A stretch of DNA of 64,000 nucleotides from Marinimicrobium alkaliphilum (GCF_003259155.1 NZ_QGMQ01000012.1:16974-80973), one strand, 5' to 3'. Positions 18,442-29,302 are shown, counted from the first letter of the stretch. Made by a program: numbers and translations. The notes: generated from the sequence alone by a model not told the origin.

Positions 18442-18966
18442 ATGAACGCTTTCGTACAAAAAAATAGTTACGCCCGCGACGAACTGCTGGAGTGTGGCCA
18501 CGGCCGCATGTTCGGCCCCGGAAACGCCCAGCTGCCCGTGCCCAACATGCTGATGCTCGACCGTATCGCTCACATCAGCGAAACCGGCGGCGAGTTCAGC
18601 AAAGGGGAAATTATCGCCGAACTGGATATCACCCCGGACCTGTGGTTTTTCGAGTGCCACTTCCCGGGCGATCCGGTGATGCCCGGCTGTCTGGGTCTGG
18701 ACGCCATGTGGCAGCTGGTGGGCTTCTTCCTGGGCTGGAAGGGCAACCCCGGCCGAGGTCGCGCCTTGGGCTGCGGCGAAGTCAAGTTCACGGGCCAGAT
18801 CCTGCCCAGCGCCAGCAAGGTGACCTATCACATCAACCTCAAGCGAGTCATCGAGCGCAAGCTGGTCATGGGTATCGCCGACGGCCGGGTGTCGGTGGAC
18901 GGGAAGGATATCTACTTTGCCAAAGACCTGCGTGTTGGGCTGTTTCAAAACACTGACGCGTTTTAA
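18442..18966 (+). CDS. fabA: 3-hydroxydecanoyl-ACP dehydratase/isomerase
   Basis: Hotdog-fold enzyme that dehydrates 3-hydroxydecanoyl-ACP and isomerises the product to cis-3-decenoyl-ACP, the first step of unsaturated fatty-acid synthesis. Catalytic H73 ([13 protein letters not shown]) and D87 (LGLDAMWQL) match E. coli H70 and D84. 174 residues. An ATG at 18403 would add 13 residues absent from homologues and lies in the probable -10 box, so 18442 is preferred, although no strong ribosome site precedes it. Next to fabB as in Pseudomonas. Confidence 0.95.
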   Translation: MNAFVQKNSYARDELLECGHGRMFGPGNAQLPVPNMLMLDRIAHISETGGEFSKGEIIAELDITPDLWFFECHFPGDPVMPGCLGLDAMWQLVGFFLGWKGNPGRGRALGCGEVKFTGQILPSASKVTYHINLKRVIERKLVMGIADGRVSVDGKDIYFAKDLRVGLFQNTDAF

Positions 18967-19105
18967 CACAAAGGGCACTCACGGCCCCCGCCGGGGTCAA
19001 AGCCCCTCACTGGGGCTGCGCCCTGCGCCCTTTAGTGGCATAATTGCGTCAGTTCTTGCTTTAACCATACCTTTACAGGCTCTGTAACGAAATAAGAGGT
19101 AGCCT

Positions 19106-20320
19106 ATGAGACGTGTCGTAGTGACCGGGATGGGAATTGTGTCCTGTCTGGGCAATGACATCGCCACCGTACTGGACGCCCTGCGCACGGGCCGCTCTGG
19201 TATCAAATACCAGGAAGCCTACGCCGAGCAAGGCTTTCGCAGCCTGGTCGCCGGGTCAGTCGATATTGACCTGAAAGACCTGATTGATCGCAAAGTTCTG
19301 CGCTTTATGGGCGATGCTGCAGCCTATGCCTACGTATCCATGGATCAGGCGATCAAAGATTCAGGGCTTGAAGAGTCGCAGGTTTCCAACCCGCGCACCG
19401 GTATCATCATGGGCTCGGGCGGCGCTTCCTCCAAGAACCTGGTGGAATCCGCCGATGTTCTGCGCGAAAAAGGCCTCAAGCGTGTAGGCCCCTACCGGGT
19501 CACACAAACCATGGGCAGCACCACGTCCGCCTGCCTGGCCACCCCGTTCAAAATCAAGGGCCTCAACTACTCCATCTCTTCAGCCTGTGCCACCAGCGCA
19601 CACTGCGTTGGCAGCGCCATGGAGCAGATTCAGCTGGGCAAACAGGATGTCGTTTTTGCCGGTGGCGGCGAAGAGGAGCATTGGACCCTGACGTGCCTGT
19701 TCGACGCCATGGGCGCCCTGTCTACCAAGTACAACGACACGCCCGAGCGCGCATCGCGGGCCTATGACGCCGAACGCGATGGTTTCGTGATCGCCGGTGG
19801 CGGCGGCTGTCTGGTACTTGAAGAGTACGAGCACGCCAAGGCGCGCGGCGCCAAAATCTACGCCGAACTGGTGGGTTACGGTGCCAACTCCGACGGCTAC
19901 GATATGGTTGCACCCTCCGGTGAAGGCGCGGTGCGCTGTATGCAGCAAGCGCTGGCCACCACCGACGGCGATATCGACTACATCAATGCGCACGGCACCA
20001 GCACACCGGTGGGTGATCTGGCCGAACTCAAAGCCATTCGCAACACCTTTGGCGACAAAGTACCGGCGATCAGCTCCACCAAGTCACTGACCGGTCACTC
20101 CCTGGGCGCTACCGGTGTGCAGGAGGCGATCTACAGCCTGCTGATGATGGAACACAACTTTATTGCCGCTTCGGCCAATATCGACACGCTCGACCCGGAA
20201 GCCGACGGCCTGCCGATCGTGCGCGAGCGCCAGGACAATGTCACCCTCAATCGGGTCCTGTCCAACAGCTTCGGGTTTGGCGGCACCAATGCCAGCCTGG
20301 TATTTGAGCGCATGAAGTAA
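19106..20320 (+). CDS. fabB: 3-oxoacyl-ACP synthase I
   Basis: Beta-ketoacyl-ACP synthase I that elongates the cis-decenoyl-ACP made by FabA. The catalytic triad is C161 (SACATSAHC), H296 (NAHGTSTP) and H331 ([10 protein letters not shown]), matching E. coli C163/H298/H333. 404 residues (E. coli 406). The ATG follows AAGAGGTAG. Separated from fabA by 139 bases in which I see no convincing promoter or terminator, so co-transcription is likely. Confidence 0.97.
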   Translation: MRRVVVTGMGIVSCLGNDIATVLDALRTGRSGIKYQEAYAEQGFRSLVAGSVDIDLKDLIDRKVLRFMGDAAAYAYVSMDQAIKDSGLEESQVSNPRTGIIMGSGGASSKNLVESADVLREKGLKRVGPYRVTQTMGSTTSACLATPFKIKGLNYSISSACATSAHCVGSAMEQIQLGKQDVVFAGGGEEEHWTLTCLFDAMGALSTKYNDTPERASRAYDAERDGFVIAGGGGCLVLEEYEHAKARGAKIYAELVGYGANSDGYDMVAPSGEGAVRCMQQALATTDGDIDYINAHGTSTPVGDLAELKAIRNTFGDKVPAISSTKSLTGHSLGATGVQEAIYSLLMMEHNFIAASANIDTLDPEADGLPIVRERQDNVTLNRVLSNSFGFGGTNASLVFERMK

Positions 20321-20349
20321 GTCTTGGGCCGCGCCTGGCGCACCTAAGC

Positions 20350-20393
20350 CACAACGAAAAAGCCCCGCATTCATGCGGGGCTTTTTCGTTGTG
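20350..20393. terminator. Bidirectional terminator between fabB and the SDR gene
   Basis: A perfect 21-base inverted repeat (20350-20370 with 20373-20393) with a two-base centre. The core is GCCCCGC, flanked by AAAAA on one side and TTTTT on the other, so it can end both the fabB transcript and the convergent SDR transcript. Confidence 0.92.
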
Positions 20394-20415
20394 GGCGTAA
20401 CCTGGTTTGCAATAG

Positions 20416-21270
20416 TTACTGGGCACTGACCCAGAGTTTGACCATCGGTAATAGCGTCGGGCGCCAACTGCGCGCCTGAACCCCATAGTGATCCTTCGCA
20501 CGCCGGCATCCGAGTACCGCGCTCACCGGCTCTCCGTCGGGCAGCTCATCAGTCTCTTCAACATGCGCGGGCTGCGATAACAAGCCCTGCTGCTCAAGGA
20601 GCTGCACCAGTTCAGCCACAAACTCCGCCTCACTGACCGCATCCCCGGTGCAGTAGTGCATCACGCCCCAATTCTCTGCCCCGCACACCACCTGCTTGGC
20701 CAGCGCTATGGCTACCCGCGACGCATCCGAAAGCGCGGTGGGAGCGCCTCGCCAACGTCGGCTGACCGTCACGGGCTCCCCCGCCGCAAACGCCCGCAGG
20801 TGCCGGGTCAGCAGGTTGTCCCCGTATCCGGCCACCAGCCAGCTGTAGCGCAGTACAACCGCGCGCTCGTGAGCCTTCAGGACCGCGAGCTCGGCGGCGC
20901 GCCAGGCATGCCCCTGGGCACTGGCCGGCTCTGGTTCATCACGCTCGTGATGAACGCTTCGCTTGCGATCGCCAAAAACCCGATAACTGGACAACTGAAT
21001 CAGGGGAATGCCCGCAGCAGCACAGGCCCGCGCCAGGTTTGCGGCCGCTTGCGCCAAGGCGCCATCCGCTTGCACTGAGTCTTCGCCCACACCCAGGGTA
21101 TTCAGCACGACAGCAGGCTGCTGCTCAGCAATATAGTGGGTTATCGCGGGTTCATCCAACCAGTCGAGCACCTGAGCCGAAGGACTCAGAAGCGCAAAAG
21201 ACTCACGCTCCAGATCGTGCTGGAGCGCCTGGCCCAAATCATTGGTAGCGTCAGTGAGAAGTAGCTTCAA
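20416..21270 (-). CDS. RmlD-like extended-SDR protein lacking catalytic residues
   Basis: 284 residues with the fold of dTDP-4-dehydrorhamnose reductase (RmlD) and similar sugar-nucleotide SDR proteins. The usual N-terminal GxxGxLG is reduced to TDATNDLGQAL (6-16). The beta4 segment IQLSSYRVFGD (91-101) is recognisable, but where YxxxK is expected the text reads QGHAWRAAE (119-127), so both Tyr and Lys are missing. Probably a non-catalytic or binding protein. Eight bases after ssb on the same strand; no sugar-nucleotide genes nearby. Confidence 0.75.
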   Translation of the reverse strand: MKLLLTDATNDLGQALQHDLERESFALLSPSAQVLDWLDEPAITHYIAEQQPAVVLNTLGVGEDSVQADGALAQAAANLARACAAAGIPLIQLSSYRVFGDRKRSVHHERDEPEPASAQGHAWRAAELAVLKAHERAVVLRYSWLVAGYGDNLLTRHLRAFAAGEPVTVSRRWRGAPTALSDASRVAIALAKQVVCGAENWGVMHYCTGDAVSEAEFVAELVQLLEQQGLLSQPAHVEETDELPDGEPVSAVLGCRRAKDHYGVQARSWRPTLLPMVKLWVSAQ

Positions 21271-21278
21271 GGTGGTCG

Positions 21279-21806
21279 TCAGAAGGGGATGTCATCATCA
21301 AAGCTATCGAAGCCACCGGCGGGTTGCTGCGCCGGTTGAGCTGCGCCGCCACCTTGGCCGCCAGCACTCGCTGCCCCCGGATTGCCGCCGCGCTGCTGCT
21401 GGGGTGCCTGCTGCTGAGGTTCGGACTGGTCGTAGCTGCCGTAGTCTCCGCCTTGACCACCCTGACCGCCCCGGCTGTCGAGCATTTGCATCTCATTGGC
21501 GACAATTTCAGTGGTGTAGCGATCCTGCCCGTCCTGGCCCTGCCATTTGCGCGTGCGCAAGGAGCCTTCGATATACACTTTGCTGCCTTTTTTCAGGTAT
21601 TCACCGGCAATTTCAGCCAAACGGTTAAAAAATACCACTCGGTGCCATTCAGTGCGTTCCTGTTGCTGACCGGTGTTTTTATCTTTCCAGGTCTCGCTGG
21701 TTGCAAGACTGACGTTGGTAACAGCGCCGCCGGACGGCATGTAGCGGGTTTCCGGATCTTGCCCACAATTGCCAATCAAAATAACTTTGTTAATACCCCT
21801 GGCCAT
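21279..21806 (-). CDS. ssb: Single-stranded DNA-binding protein
   Basis: Tetrameric ssDNA-binding protein of replication, recombination and repair. The OB fold covers residues 1-112 ([51 protein letters not shown]). A Gly/Gln-rich linker follows, then the DDDIPF tip that recruits partner proteins. 175 residues (E. coli 178). The ATG follows AGGAG. Downstream of the uvrA-divergent transporter, as in Pseudomonas. No LexA site is visible in its 131-base upstream spacer. Confidence 0.98.
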   Translation of the reverse strand: MARGINKVILIGNCGQDPETRYMPSGGAVTNVSLATSETWKDKNTGQQQERTEWHRVVFFNRLAEIAGEYLKKGSKVYIEGSLRTRKWQGQDGQDRYTTEIVANEMQMLDSRGGQGGQGGDYGSYDQSEPQQQAPQQQRGGNPGAASAGGQGGGAAQPAQQPAGGFDSFDDDIPF

Positions 21807-21937
21807 AGATTTCTCCTGAATTGTCTGCGCTCGGTCAGCGTCGATGTTAGAGGTTTCGCGGGCGCGTCAAAGGGCGCCCGACATTCAAAATACAAGAATC
21901 GTCAGCATACAACAGCCAACCGGCACGGGCCAGTGAC

Positions 21938-23311
21938 TCACGCCGGGATTGTGTCCTGTTCGGCAATTTCGATCAGACGCTGGCGGTCGGCGACCTTCGG
22001 GTCCACTTTGAGGTAGATGCTGCCCTCGGACTCCACCACCAGTACATCCGCGACCCCCGGCTGTGCCTGTAAGGTCCCGGCCAGCTCGGCGCTTACCGGT
22101 CCCGCCAAAGGGATAATGACACTTGCCAGATAGCGCGGCGGACGCATGGGCAGCGCCAGCAACAACCACAGCAACACAGCGGCGGCGCACACGCCCAACA
22201 CCCAACTCGGCCCCCCCCACTGCCAGAGTGCGCCACCCAAGGCACCACCGGCAAAGGCACCGAAAAATTGGCAGCTGGCATAAATGCTGGTGGCGGTCCC
22301 TTTACCCCCGGCAGGTGCGATTTTACTCACCATGGAGGGAAGGCTGGCCTCCAGCAGGTTGAACGCCATAAAAAACAGGAAGAATAACCCCAATGTCCAG
22401 GCCCGCTGCACCGGCGAAACCGCCATGACCACCAACACGAACAACAACAGTGCAATCGCACCCAGAAAAACCGGCTTCATCTGCCGGCGGCGCTCGGCGA
22501 TGATGATAAACGGCAGCATGGCCACAAAGGCACCAATCAGTAAGGGCAGGTAGACCGCCCAGTGCCAGTCCCGCGCGATGGCCAAATCCTCGGCCAACCA
22601 GGGCGGCAACACCAGGAACGCCGCCATGAGCACCAGGTGCAGGACAAAGATACCCAGGTTCAGGCGCAGCAACTCGCGGTTGCGCACCACCTGACGCACC
22701 AGTGCGGGCACGGTACCCACATCCTGGCGCGGCGTCGGAGCGCGAGTCGCCGTGGGTACGATTTGCCACACGATGTAAATACCCACTAACCCCAGACCCG
22801 CCGTGAGCCAGAAGATGGCGGCCATTCCCCCCCAGGAAGCCAACAAAGGACCGAGCACCAGCGCGAGCGAAAAGGATGCACCGATAGAGGCACCAACGAC
22901 AGCCATGGCCTTGGTGCGATTCTCCTCAGCGGTCAGGTCGGCCAGGAGAGCCATCACCGCACCGGCGATCGCCCCCCCGCCCTGCAGCAGCCGCCCGAGT
23001 ATCAGGGTATAAGCATCCTCGGCCTGCGCCGCAACCACGCTGCCGATCGTAAACACTAACAAACCCGCAATGATCACCGGCTTGCGGCCGATACGGTCCG
23101 AGAGGATCCCAAAGGGGATCTGCAGCAAGCCCTGGCTGAAGCCGTAGGCCCCCAGGGCCAGGCCCAGCAACAGCGGACTGGCGTGAGCGTAATCGCTGCC
23201 GTACAGCGCCAGCACCGGCAATACCATAAACAGCCCGAGCATGCGAAAGGCATACAGCAAGGCCAGAGACACCACAACACGGCGCTCGAAAGGGGCACTA
23301 GCAAATTGCAC
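21938..23311 (-). CDS. YajR-like MFS transporter with C-terminal YAM-type domain
   Basis: Major facilitator superfamily protein, 457 residues from a GTG at 23311. Twelve hydrophobic helices are followed by a soluble tail of about 65 residues (LASVIIPLAGPVSAEL... YLKVDPKVADRQRLIEIAEQ) that resembles the ferredoxin-like YAM domain of E. coli YajR. The loop DRIGRKPVI after helix 2 is the MFS signature. A longer reading from 23467 would overlap uvrA and is rejected; GGAG lies before the chosen GTG. Substrate unknown. Position between uvrA and ssb is shared with Pseudomonas. Confidence 0.85.
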   Translation of the reverse strand: MQFASAPFERRVVVSLALLYAFRMLGLFMVLPVLALYGSDYAHASPLLLGLALGAYGFSQGLLQIPFGILSDRIGRKPVIIAGLLVFTIGSVVAAQAEDAYTLILGRLLQGGGAIAGAVMALLADLTAEENRTKAMAVVGASIGASFSLALVLGPLLASWGGMAAIFWLTAGLGLVGIYIVWQIVPTATRAPTPRQDVGTVPALVRQVVRNRELLRLNLGIFVLHLVLMAAFLVLPPWLAEDLAIARDWHWAVYLPLLIGAFVAMLPFIIIAERRRQMKPVFLGAIALLLFVLVVMAVSPVQRAWTLGLFFLFFMAFNLLEASLPSMVSKIAPAGGKGTATSIYASCQFFGAFAGGALGGALWQWGGPSWVLGVCAAAVLLWLLLALPMRPPRYLASVIIPLAGPVSAELAGTLQAQPGVADVLVVESEGSIYLKVDPKVADRQRLIEIAEQDTIPA

Positions 23312-23400
23312 GGGCAGGATGGCTCCAGATCGATCGGTTAACAGAACAGGCGCGGATTCTATCACATCCTGCAGACACAACCTTAGCCGCTCGATTCGCG

Positions 23401-23406
23401 TATAAT
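23401..23406 (+). promoter_or_regulatory. Possible uvrA -10 box
   Basis: A perfect TATAAT, 34 bases before the uvrA ATG. No good -35 is visible 16-18 bases upstream and no LexA-type CTGT-N8-ACAG site is present in the 128-base divergent spacer. Confidence 0.45.
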
Positions 23407-23439
23407 GGCGGGTTTTGGTTTCGAGCAAGTGGAGAATGA

Positions 23440-26265
23440 ATGGACAAGATTCTGGTCCGGGGTGCACGCACCCACAACCTCAAAAATATTGACCTGACTA
23501 TTCCCCGCGATCAATTGGTCGTGGTCACCGGTCTGTCCGGTTCAGGTAAGTCCTCACTCGCCTTCGACACCCTCTACGCCGAGGGCCAGCGGCGCTATGT
23601 CGAATCCCTGTCCACCTACGCCCGGCAGTTTCTGTCGATGATGGACAAACCCGATGTCGACCATGTGGAGGGCCTCAGCCCGGCAATCTCCATTGAGCAG
23701 AAATCCACCTCGCACAACCCGCGCTCGACCGTTGGCACCATCACCGAAATCTACGATTATCTGCGTCTTCTCTACGCACGAGTGGGCGAGCCGCGCTGTC
23801 CCCGCCACGGCGAGCCGCTCTCCGCCCAAACCATTTCGGAGATGGTCGATACCGTCCTCGCACTGCCGGAAGGCACCAAGCTGATGCTCATTGCGCCGGT
23901 CGTACGCGACCGCAAAGGTGAGCACTTACATACCCTGGAACAGCTGAAACGCGACGGTTTTATCCGCGCCCGAATCGATGGGCTACTGGTCGATCTGGAT
24001 GACGCCCCCAAGCTCGACAAGAAGAAAAAGCACACCATCGACGTAGTGGTGGATCGCTTTAAAGTCCGCGACGACCTGCAGGTACGCCTCGCGGAATCCT
24101 TCGAAACCGCCCTGAACCTCGCCGAGGGGCTCGCGGGCATCAGCTATATGGACGGCGAGGCCCCGGACCGGTTGTTCTCAGCCAAGCACGCCTGTCCGGT
24201 CTGCGATTACAGCCTGAGCGAACTGGAACCACGGCTTTTCTCCTTCAACAACCCCGCTGGCGCCTGCCCCACCTGTGACGGGCTGGGCGTGAAACAATTT
24301 TTTGACGAAGCACGGGTGGTGCAGTTCCCCGAAGCGTCACTGGGAGAGGGTGCGATCCGAGGCTGGGATCGACGTAACATCTACTACTTCCACATGCTCG
24401 ACTCCCTGGCTCAGCATTACGGCTTTGACGTCGATACCCCCTGGGAGGCGTTGACTCCAAACCAGCGGCAGGTAATCCTGCACGGCTCCGGCGATGACGA
24501 AATCGACTTCAGCTATATTAACGAGCGCGGAGACCTTTACCGCCGACGCCACCGCTTCGAGGGCGTGATTCCCAATATGGAGCGCCGTTACCGGGATACC
24601 GAGTCGGCAAGCGTGCGCGAGGAGCTCTCCAAGTTTCTTGCCACCCAGCCCTGCCCTACCTGTGGCGGCGCACGCTTGCGGGAAGAGGCGCGCAATGTGT
24701 TTGTCGACGAGCGCCCGTTAAGCCAGATTACCGACTTGCCCGTGGGCGAGGCCTATGACTACTACGACAGTCTGACGTTTACCGGCGCCAAAGCCGAAAT
24801 CGCCGATAAAATCCTGAAAGAGCTGCGCGAGCGCCTGCAATTTTTGGTGGATGTCGGCCTGAACTACCTTACCCTGAGCCGCAGTGCAGACACACTGTCA
24901 GGCGGCGAGGCACAACGCATACGCCTGGCCAGCCAAATAGGCGCGGGCCTGGTGGGCGTGATGTACATCCTCGACGAACCGTCCATCGGCCTGCACCAGC
25001 GGGATAATGAGCGCTTACTGCGCACCCTGGTGCATTTGCGCGATCTGGGCAATACCGTGATTGTCGTCGAGCACGACGAAGATGCCATTCGCCAGGCAGA
25101 CCACGTCATCGACATCGGCCCCGGCGCAGGCGTCCATGGCGGCGAGGTCATCGCCCAGGGCAGTGTCGAAGACATAATGGCCAGCGAACGCTCAATTACC
25201 GGACAGTACCTCAAGGGTACACGGGCCATCGCTATCCCGAGCGAACGTCGCGCTTACGACCCCAGCCGGGTTCTGCACCTGAAAGGCGCCTCTGGCAACA
25301 ACCTCCAGGGCGTCGACCTGGCGCTGCCAGTAGGGCTGATGACCTGTGTCACCGGGGTCTCCGGTTCAGGAAAATCCACCCTGATCAACAACACGCTGTA
25401 CCCAATTGCCGCGACCGAACTCAACGGTGCCACAACGCTCAAAGCCGCGGCGTACGACCGCGTTGAAGGCATGGGACTGTTCGACAAGTGCGTCGACATT
25501 GATCAGAGCCCGATTGGCCGGACTCCGCGCTCTAACCCTGCGACCTATACAGGTATCTTTACCCCCATTCGCGAATTGTTCGCAGGCACACAGGAAGCCC
25601 GCTCTCGCGGCTATAAAACCGGTCGCTTCAGCTTCAACGTCAAAGGCGGCCGCTGCGAAGCGTGTCAGGGCGACGGCGTAACCAAAGTCGAAATGCATTT
25701 TTTGCCTGACGTCTACGTTCCTTGCGACGTCTGCAAAGGCAAGCGCTACAACCGGGAAACGCTTGAAATCAAGTACAAAGGCAAGAATATCCACGAAGTG
25801 CTTGAACTCACCGTCGAAGACGCAAGAGAGTTCTTCGATGCGATCCCAGCCATTGCCAAACGCTTGCAGACCCTTATCGACGTGGGCCTCGCCTATATTC
25901 GCCTTGGCCAGGCCGCAACCACGCTCTCAGGCGGCGAGGCGCAGCGGGTTAAGCTCGCACGCGAGCTTTCCAAGCGCGATACCGGACAGACGCTGTATAT
26001 TCTCGATGAGCCCACCACCGGCTTGCACTTCTACGATATTGAGCAACTGCTGGTCGTGTTGCACCGCCTACGCGACCACGGCAATACCGTGGTTGTGATT
26101 GAGCACAATCTCGACGTCATCAAGACGGCGGATTGGGTTATCGATCTCGGGCCGGAGGGTGGCAGTGGCGGCGGACAGATCATCGCGACGGGCACGCCCG
26201 AAGCGGTAGCCCAACAATCGCAATCTCACACCGGTCGGTTCCTTAAGTCGCTCCTTGAGCGCTAG
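23440..26265 (+). CDS. uvrA: Excinuclease ABC subunit A
   Basis: DNA damage-recognition ATPase of nucleotide excision repair. 941 residues (E. coli 940). The first Walker A is GLSGSGKSS (31-39), the second GVSGSGKST near residue 640. Zinc-binding cysteines appear as CPVCDYS...CPTCDG (about 250-280) and CEACQGDG...CDVCKG (about 740-767). ABC signatures [16 protein letters not shown] and [16 protein letters not shown] are present. The ATG follows GTGGAGA. Divergent from the MFS gene and convergent with rplQ. Confidence 0.99.
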   Translation: MDKILVRGARTHNLKNIDLTIPRDQLVVVTGLSGSGKSSLAFDTLYAEGQRRYVESLSTYARQFLSMMDKPDVDHVEGLSPAISIEQKSTSHNPRSTVGTITEIYDYLRLLYARVGEPRCPRHGEPLSAQTISEMVDTVLALPEGTKLMLIAPVVRDRKGEHLHTLEQLKRDGFIRARIDGLLVDLDDAPKLDKKKKHTIDVVVDRFKVRDDLQVRLAESFETALNLAEGLAGISYMDGEAPDRLFSAKHACPVCDYSLSELEPRLFSFNNPAGACPTCDGLGVKQFFDEARVVQFPEASLGEGAIRGWDRRNIYYFHMLDSLAQHYGFDVDTPWEALTPNQRQVILHGSGDDEIDFSYINERGDLYRRRHRFEGVIPNMERRYRDTESASVREELSKFLATQPCPTCGGARLREEARNVFVDERPLSQITDLPVGEAYDYYDSLTFTGAKAEIADKILKELRERLQFLVDVGLNYLTLSRSADTLSGGEAQRIRLASQIGAGLVGVMYILDEPSIGLHQRDNERLLRTLVHLRDLGNTVIVVEHDEDAIRQADHVIDIGPGAGVHGGEVIAQGSVEDIMASERSITGQYLKGTRAIAIPSERRAYDPSRVLHLKGASGNNLQGVDLALPVGLMTCVTGVSGSGKSTLINNTLYPIAATELNGATTLKAAAYDRVEGMGLFDKCVDIDQSPIGRTPRSNPATYTGIFTPIRELFAGTQEARSRGYKTGRFSFNVKGGRCEACQGDGVTKVEMHFLPDVYVPCDVCKGKRYNRETLEIKYKGKNIHEVLELTVEDAREFFDAIPAIAKRLQTLIDVGLAYIRLGQAATTLSGGEAQRVKLARELSKRDTGQTLYILDEPTTGLHFYDIEQLLVVLHRLRDHGNTVVVIEHNLDVIKTADWVIDLGPEGGSGGGQIIATGTPEAVAQQSQSHTGRFLKSLLER

Positions 26266-26306
26266 GCTGGCCAGCCAACGCCCGAAGGCACCCAAACTAC
26301 GGACAT

Positions 26307-26335
26307 AAAAAAACCAGGCCGAGGCCTGGTTTTTT
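26307..26335. terminator. Bidirectional terminator between uvrA and rplQ
   Basis: Inverted repeat AACCAGGCC...GGCCTGGTT with AAAAAA on the left and TTTTTT on the right. It can end uvrA on the plus strand and the alpha operon on the minus strand; rplQ stops 17 bases away. Confidence 0.9.
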
Positions 26336-26351
26336 ACGGATGCCGCTCAAC

Positions 26352-26756
26352 TTACTCGTCGTCAGTCTCGACGACGGCTTCAGCTTCTACTTCCGGAATC
26401 GGACGGTCCACCAGCTCAACATAGGCCATCGGGGCCTTGTCGCCAGCACGGAAACCGCACTTCATGATACGAATATAACCACCCGGACGCTCTTGATAGC
26501 GCGGACCCAGTTCGGCAAACAGCTTACCAACCGCTTCTTTACTGCGCAGGCGATCGAACGCCAGACGACGGTTAGCTACGCTATCTTTCTTGGCCAAAGT
26601 GATCAGAGGCTCCGCAACGCGGCGCAGCTCTTTAGCCTTGGGCAAGGTGGTTTTAATCAGCTCATGCTCAACCAGAGACGCAGTCATGTTGCGAAACATG
26701 GCTTTGCGATGAGAAGCATTACGATTCAGTTGACGGCCACTATGACGATGACGCAT
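26352..26756 (-). CDS. rplQ: 50S ribosomal protein L17
   Basis: Large-subunit protein near the peptide exit tunnel and last gene of the alpha operon. [24 protein letters not shown] is reduced here to its recognisable core [14 protein letters not shown]. 134 residues (E. coli 127); the acidic tail [13 protein letters not shown] accounts for the extra length. 85 bases after rpoA. Confidence 0.97.
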   Translation of the reverse strand: MRHRHSGRQLNRNASHRKAMFRNMTASLVEHELIKTTLPKAKELRRVAEPLITLAKKDSVANRRLAFDRLRSKEAVGKLFAELGPRYQERPGGYIRIMKCGFRAGDKAPMAYVELVDRPIPEVEAEAVVETDDE

Positions 26757-26774
26757 GACGCTAAACCCTTCACA

Positions 26775-26800
26775 AACGATCGCTTCACAGCGATCTCGTT
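26775..26800 (-). other. rpoA-rplQ intercistronic hairpin
   Basis: In the RNA, AACGAGATCGCT pairs with AGCGATCGTT (one two-base bulge) around a GUGA tetraloop of GNRA type. No U-tract follows, so this looks like a processing or stability element and not a terminator. Confidence 0.55.
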
Positions 26801-26841
26801 AACCGGGAGGAGCCGAAGCACCCACCGGCGAAAAATAATGA

Positions 26842-27837
26842 TTAGTCTTCGTTTTTCAAGCTGGCCGGTGGCCAGTTTTCCAAACGCATACCCAAGGACA
26901 AACCACGCGAAGCCAAAACATCCTTAATCTCGGTAAGAGATTTCTTACCCAGGTTCGGCGTCTTCAGCAGCTCTACTTCTGTACGCTGAATCAAATCACC
27001 GATGTAATAGATGTTCTCTGCCTTCAGGCAGTTAGCCGAGCGCACGGTCAGCTCCAAGTCATCGACCGGACGCAAGAGGATAGGATCGATAGCTTCTTCC
27101 TTCTCCTCCGGCGTGTCCTGACTCTCGCTTTCCAGATCCACAAACACCGCCAGCTGCTGCTGAAGGATAGTGGCGGCTCGACGAATGGCCTCTTCCGGAT
27201 CAATGGTACCGTTGGTTTCCAGGTCCAGAATCAGTTTGTCCAGGTCAGTACGCTGCTCAACACGGGCGCTTTCGACGCTGTATGCCAGACGACGTACCGG
27301 ACTGTAAGACGCATCCAGCTGCAGGCGACCGATTGCACGACTTTCGTCTTCTTCATGACGACGGGCATCAGCTGGCTGATAACCACGACCGCGGGTGATG
27401 GTAAGACGCATGTTCAGTTGCGTATCCGCAGTGATATTGGCGATCACCAACTCCGGGTTTTTGATCTCGATGTCGTGATCAACCTGGATATCACCGGCAG
27501 TAACAACACCTGGGCCCTTTTTGCTCAGGGTCAGGACCGCCTGATCTTTACCGTGCATTACGACAGCGACGTTCTTCAGGTTGAGCAGGATTTCGATAAC
27601 GTCTTCCTGTACACCCTCAATGTCGCTGTACTCGTGCAAAACACCTTCGATTTCAGCTTCGGTAATGGCAGCCCCGGCCATGGAAGACAGCAAAATGCGG
27701 CGCAGCGCATTGCCGAGAGTGTGTCCGAAGCCGCGCTCCAGAGGCTCAAGTACGACCCGCGCGCGGGTCTCACTCAGCTCTGTCACGTCGATATGACGCG
27801 GAGTCAAAAATTCGTTTACTGCAGTCTGCATAGCCAC
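26842..27837 (-). CDS. rpoA: RNA polymerase alpha subunit
   Basis: Alpha subunit that nucleates RNA polymerase assembly and contacts UP elements and activators. The N-terminal domain (about 1-235) includes [17 protein letters not shown]; the C-terminal domain (about 250-331) includes [22 protein letters not shown] and [15 protein letters not shown]. 331 residues (E. coli 329). 21 bases after rpsD. Confidence 0.99.
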   Translation of the reverse strand: MAMQTAVNEFLTPRHIDVTELSETRARVVLEPLERGFGHTLGNALRRILLSSMAGAAITEAEIEGVLHEYSDIEGVQEDVIEILLNLKNVAVVMHGKDQAVLTLSKKGPGVVTAGDIQVDHDIEIKNPELVIANITADTQLNMRLTITRGRGYQPADARRHEEDESRAIGRLQLDASYSPVRRLAYSVESARVEQRTDLDKLILDLETNGTIDPEEAIRRAATILQQQLAVFVDLESESQDTPEEKEEAIDPILLRPVDDLELTVRSANCLKAENIYYIGDLIQRTEVELLKTPNLGKKSLTEIKDVLASRGLSLGMRLENWPPASLKNED

Positions 27838-27858
27838 ACCTGTTAGCGGTTAGTCCCT

Positions 27859-28479
27859 TTACTTGGAGTAAAGCTCGACGATGAGGTTTTCGTTGATGTC
27901 GGAAGACAGGTCGCCACGATCCGGAACGCGCTTGAAAACGCCTTCTTTCTTATCGCCACTCACATCTACCCACTCAACGTCGCTGCGCTGGCCAGCAAGC
28001 GTCAGTGCGTTTTGAATACGCAGCTGATTGCGAGCCTTTTCACGAATTCCTACCACGTCACCCTCGGCCACCTGATAAGAGGCCACATTGACGGTTTTAC
28101 CGTTAACGGTGATTGCCTTATGCGATACCAGCTGACGCGATTCAGCGCGTGTGGCGCCGAAACCCATGCGATAAACCACGTTGTCCAGACGGCACTCAAG
28201 CAACTTCAACAGGTTTTCACCGGTCGAGCCCTTACGTCGAGCTGCTTCTTTGTAGTAACCGCGGAATTGTTTCTCAAGCACACCGTACATACGACGCACT
28301 TTTTGCTTTTCACGCAGCTGAACACCATAGTCAGACAGACGACCGCGACGCTGACCATGCTGGCCGGGGGCGGTTTCTGCTTTACACTTGGAATCCAGAG
28401 CGCGAGCGCCGCTCTTCAGGAACAGATCTGTTCCTTCGCGACGCGACAGTTTACAAGTCGGTCCAATATAACGAGCCAT
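27859..28479 (-). CDS. rpsD: 30S ribosomal protein S4
   Basis: 16S rRNA-binding assembly initiator and, in E. coli, translational repressor of the alpha operon. 206 residues, identical in length to E. coli. The S4 RNA-binding domain spans about 95-155 ([25 protein letters not shown]). Only C9 and C32 occur near the N-terminus, so the zinc-type four-Cys motif is lacking. Confidence 0.99.
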   Translation of the reverse strand: MARYIGPTCKLSRREGTDLFLKSGARALDSKCKAETAPGQHGQRRGRLSDYGVQLREKQKVRRMYGVLEKQFRGYYKEAARRKGSTGENLLKLLECRLDNVVYRMGFGATRAESRQLVSHKAITVNGKTVNVASYQVAEGDVVGIREKARNQLRIQNALTLAGQRSDVEWVDVSGDKKEGVFKRVPDRGDLSSDINENLIVELYSK

Positions 28480-28491
28480 AATCTTTTCCCC

Positions 28492-28887
28492 TTACACGCG
28501 ACGTTTCTTCGGTGGACGACAGCCGTTATGAGGAATCGGCGTAACATCAGTAATGTTGGTGACTTTGAAGCCAACATTGTTCAGGGCGCGAACAGCTGAT
28601 TCACGACCCGGGCCAGGACCTTTGACTTCTACGTCAATGTTCTTAAGGCCATACTCTTTAGCCGCCTCACCGGCACGCTCTGCTGCTACCTGCGCAGCAA
28701 AAGGGGTGCTCTTGCGAGAACCGCGAAAACCGGAGCCACCTGAGGTAGCCCAAGTCAGGGTATTACCCTGGCGGTCTGTAATTGTGACAATTGTGTTGTT
28801 AAAAGACGCGTGTACATGGGCTACCCCATCAACGACTGTCTTTTTAACTTTTTTCTTTGCTGCGGTTTTATTACCTGGCTTAGCCAT
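28492..28887 (-). CDS. rpsK: 30S ribosomal protein S11
   Basis: Platform protein of the small subunit. Conserved [35 protein letters not shown] and C-terminal [18 protein letters not shown]. 131 residues (E. coli 129). 12 bases before rpsD and 58 bases after rpsM. Confidence 0.99.
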   Translation of the reverse strand: MAKPGNKTAAKKKVKKTVVDGVAHVHASFNNTIVTITDRQGNTLTWATSGGSGFRGSRKSTPFAAQVAAERAGEAAKEYGLKNIDVEVKGPGPGRESAVRALNNVGFKVTNITDVTPIPHNGCRPPKKRRV

Positions 28888-28945
28888 AGCAATTCTTCCT
28901 AACCTGTTGTTACCGTACTTTGAATGACAAACGCGAGCGACTCAC

Positions 28946-29302
28946 TTACTTACGAATCGGCTTGCGAGGACCTTTGCGTGTACGAGCGTTGGTTTTGGTG
29001 CGCTGACCACGCAGGGGCAAACTGCGACGGTGGCGTAAACCACGGAAGCAGCCCAGGTCCATCAGGCGTTTGATATTCATTGAGATAACACGGCGCAGAT
29101 CACCTTCAACAGTGAACTTCGCGACCTCATTGCGGATCTTATCAATCTCTTCCTCGGACAGACTGCCCATTTTCACGTCTTCAGCGATACCAACATTAGC
29201 CAGAATCTGTTTGGCTGATGTACGGCCGACACCGTAAACGTATGTCAGAGAGATAACCGCGTGCTTGTTATCTGGTATGTTTACACCAGCAATACGGGCC
29301 AT
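28946..29302 (-). CDS. rpsM: 30S ribosomal protein S13
   Basis: Head protein of the small subunit that contacts P-site tRNA and 23S r[22 protein letters not shown] and the basic [19 protein letters not shown] stretch are diagnostic. 118 residues as in E. coli. First gene of the alpha operon, behind its own promoter. Confidence 0.99.
   Translation of the reverse strand: MARIAGVNIPDNKHAVISLTYVYGVGRTSAKQILANVGIAEDVKMGSLSEEEIDKIRNEVAKFTVEGDLRRVISMNIKRLMDLGCFRGLRHRRSLPLRGQRTKTNARTRKGPRKPIRK

Noticed and set aside
18967..19105. Separate fabB promoter from CATAAT near 19037
   Set aside because: No acceptable -35 at the right distance; co-transcription with fabA is simpler.
23312..23439. LexA box between uvrA and the MFS gene
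   Set aside because: No CTGT-N8-ACAG or close variant found in the spacer; the same holds before ssb.
23312..23467. Extended N-terminus of the MFS transporter reaching 23467
   Set aside because: It would overlap the uvrA start on the other strand and the added residues are not hydrophobic or family-like; the GTG at 23311 has a ribosome site.
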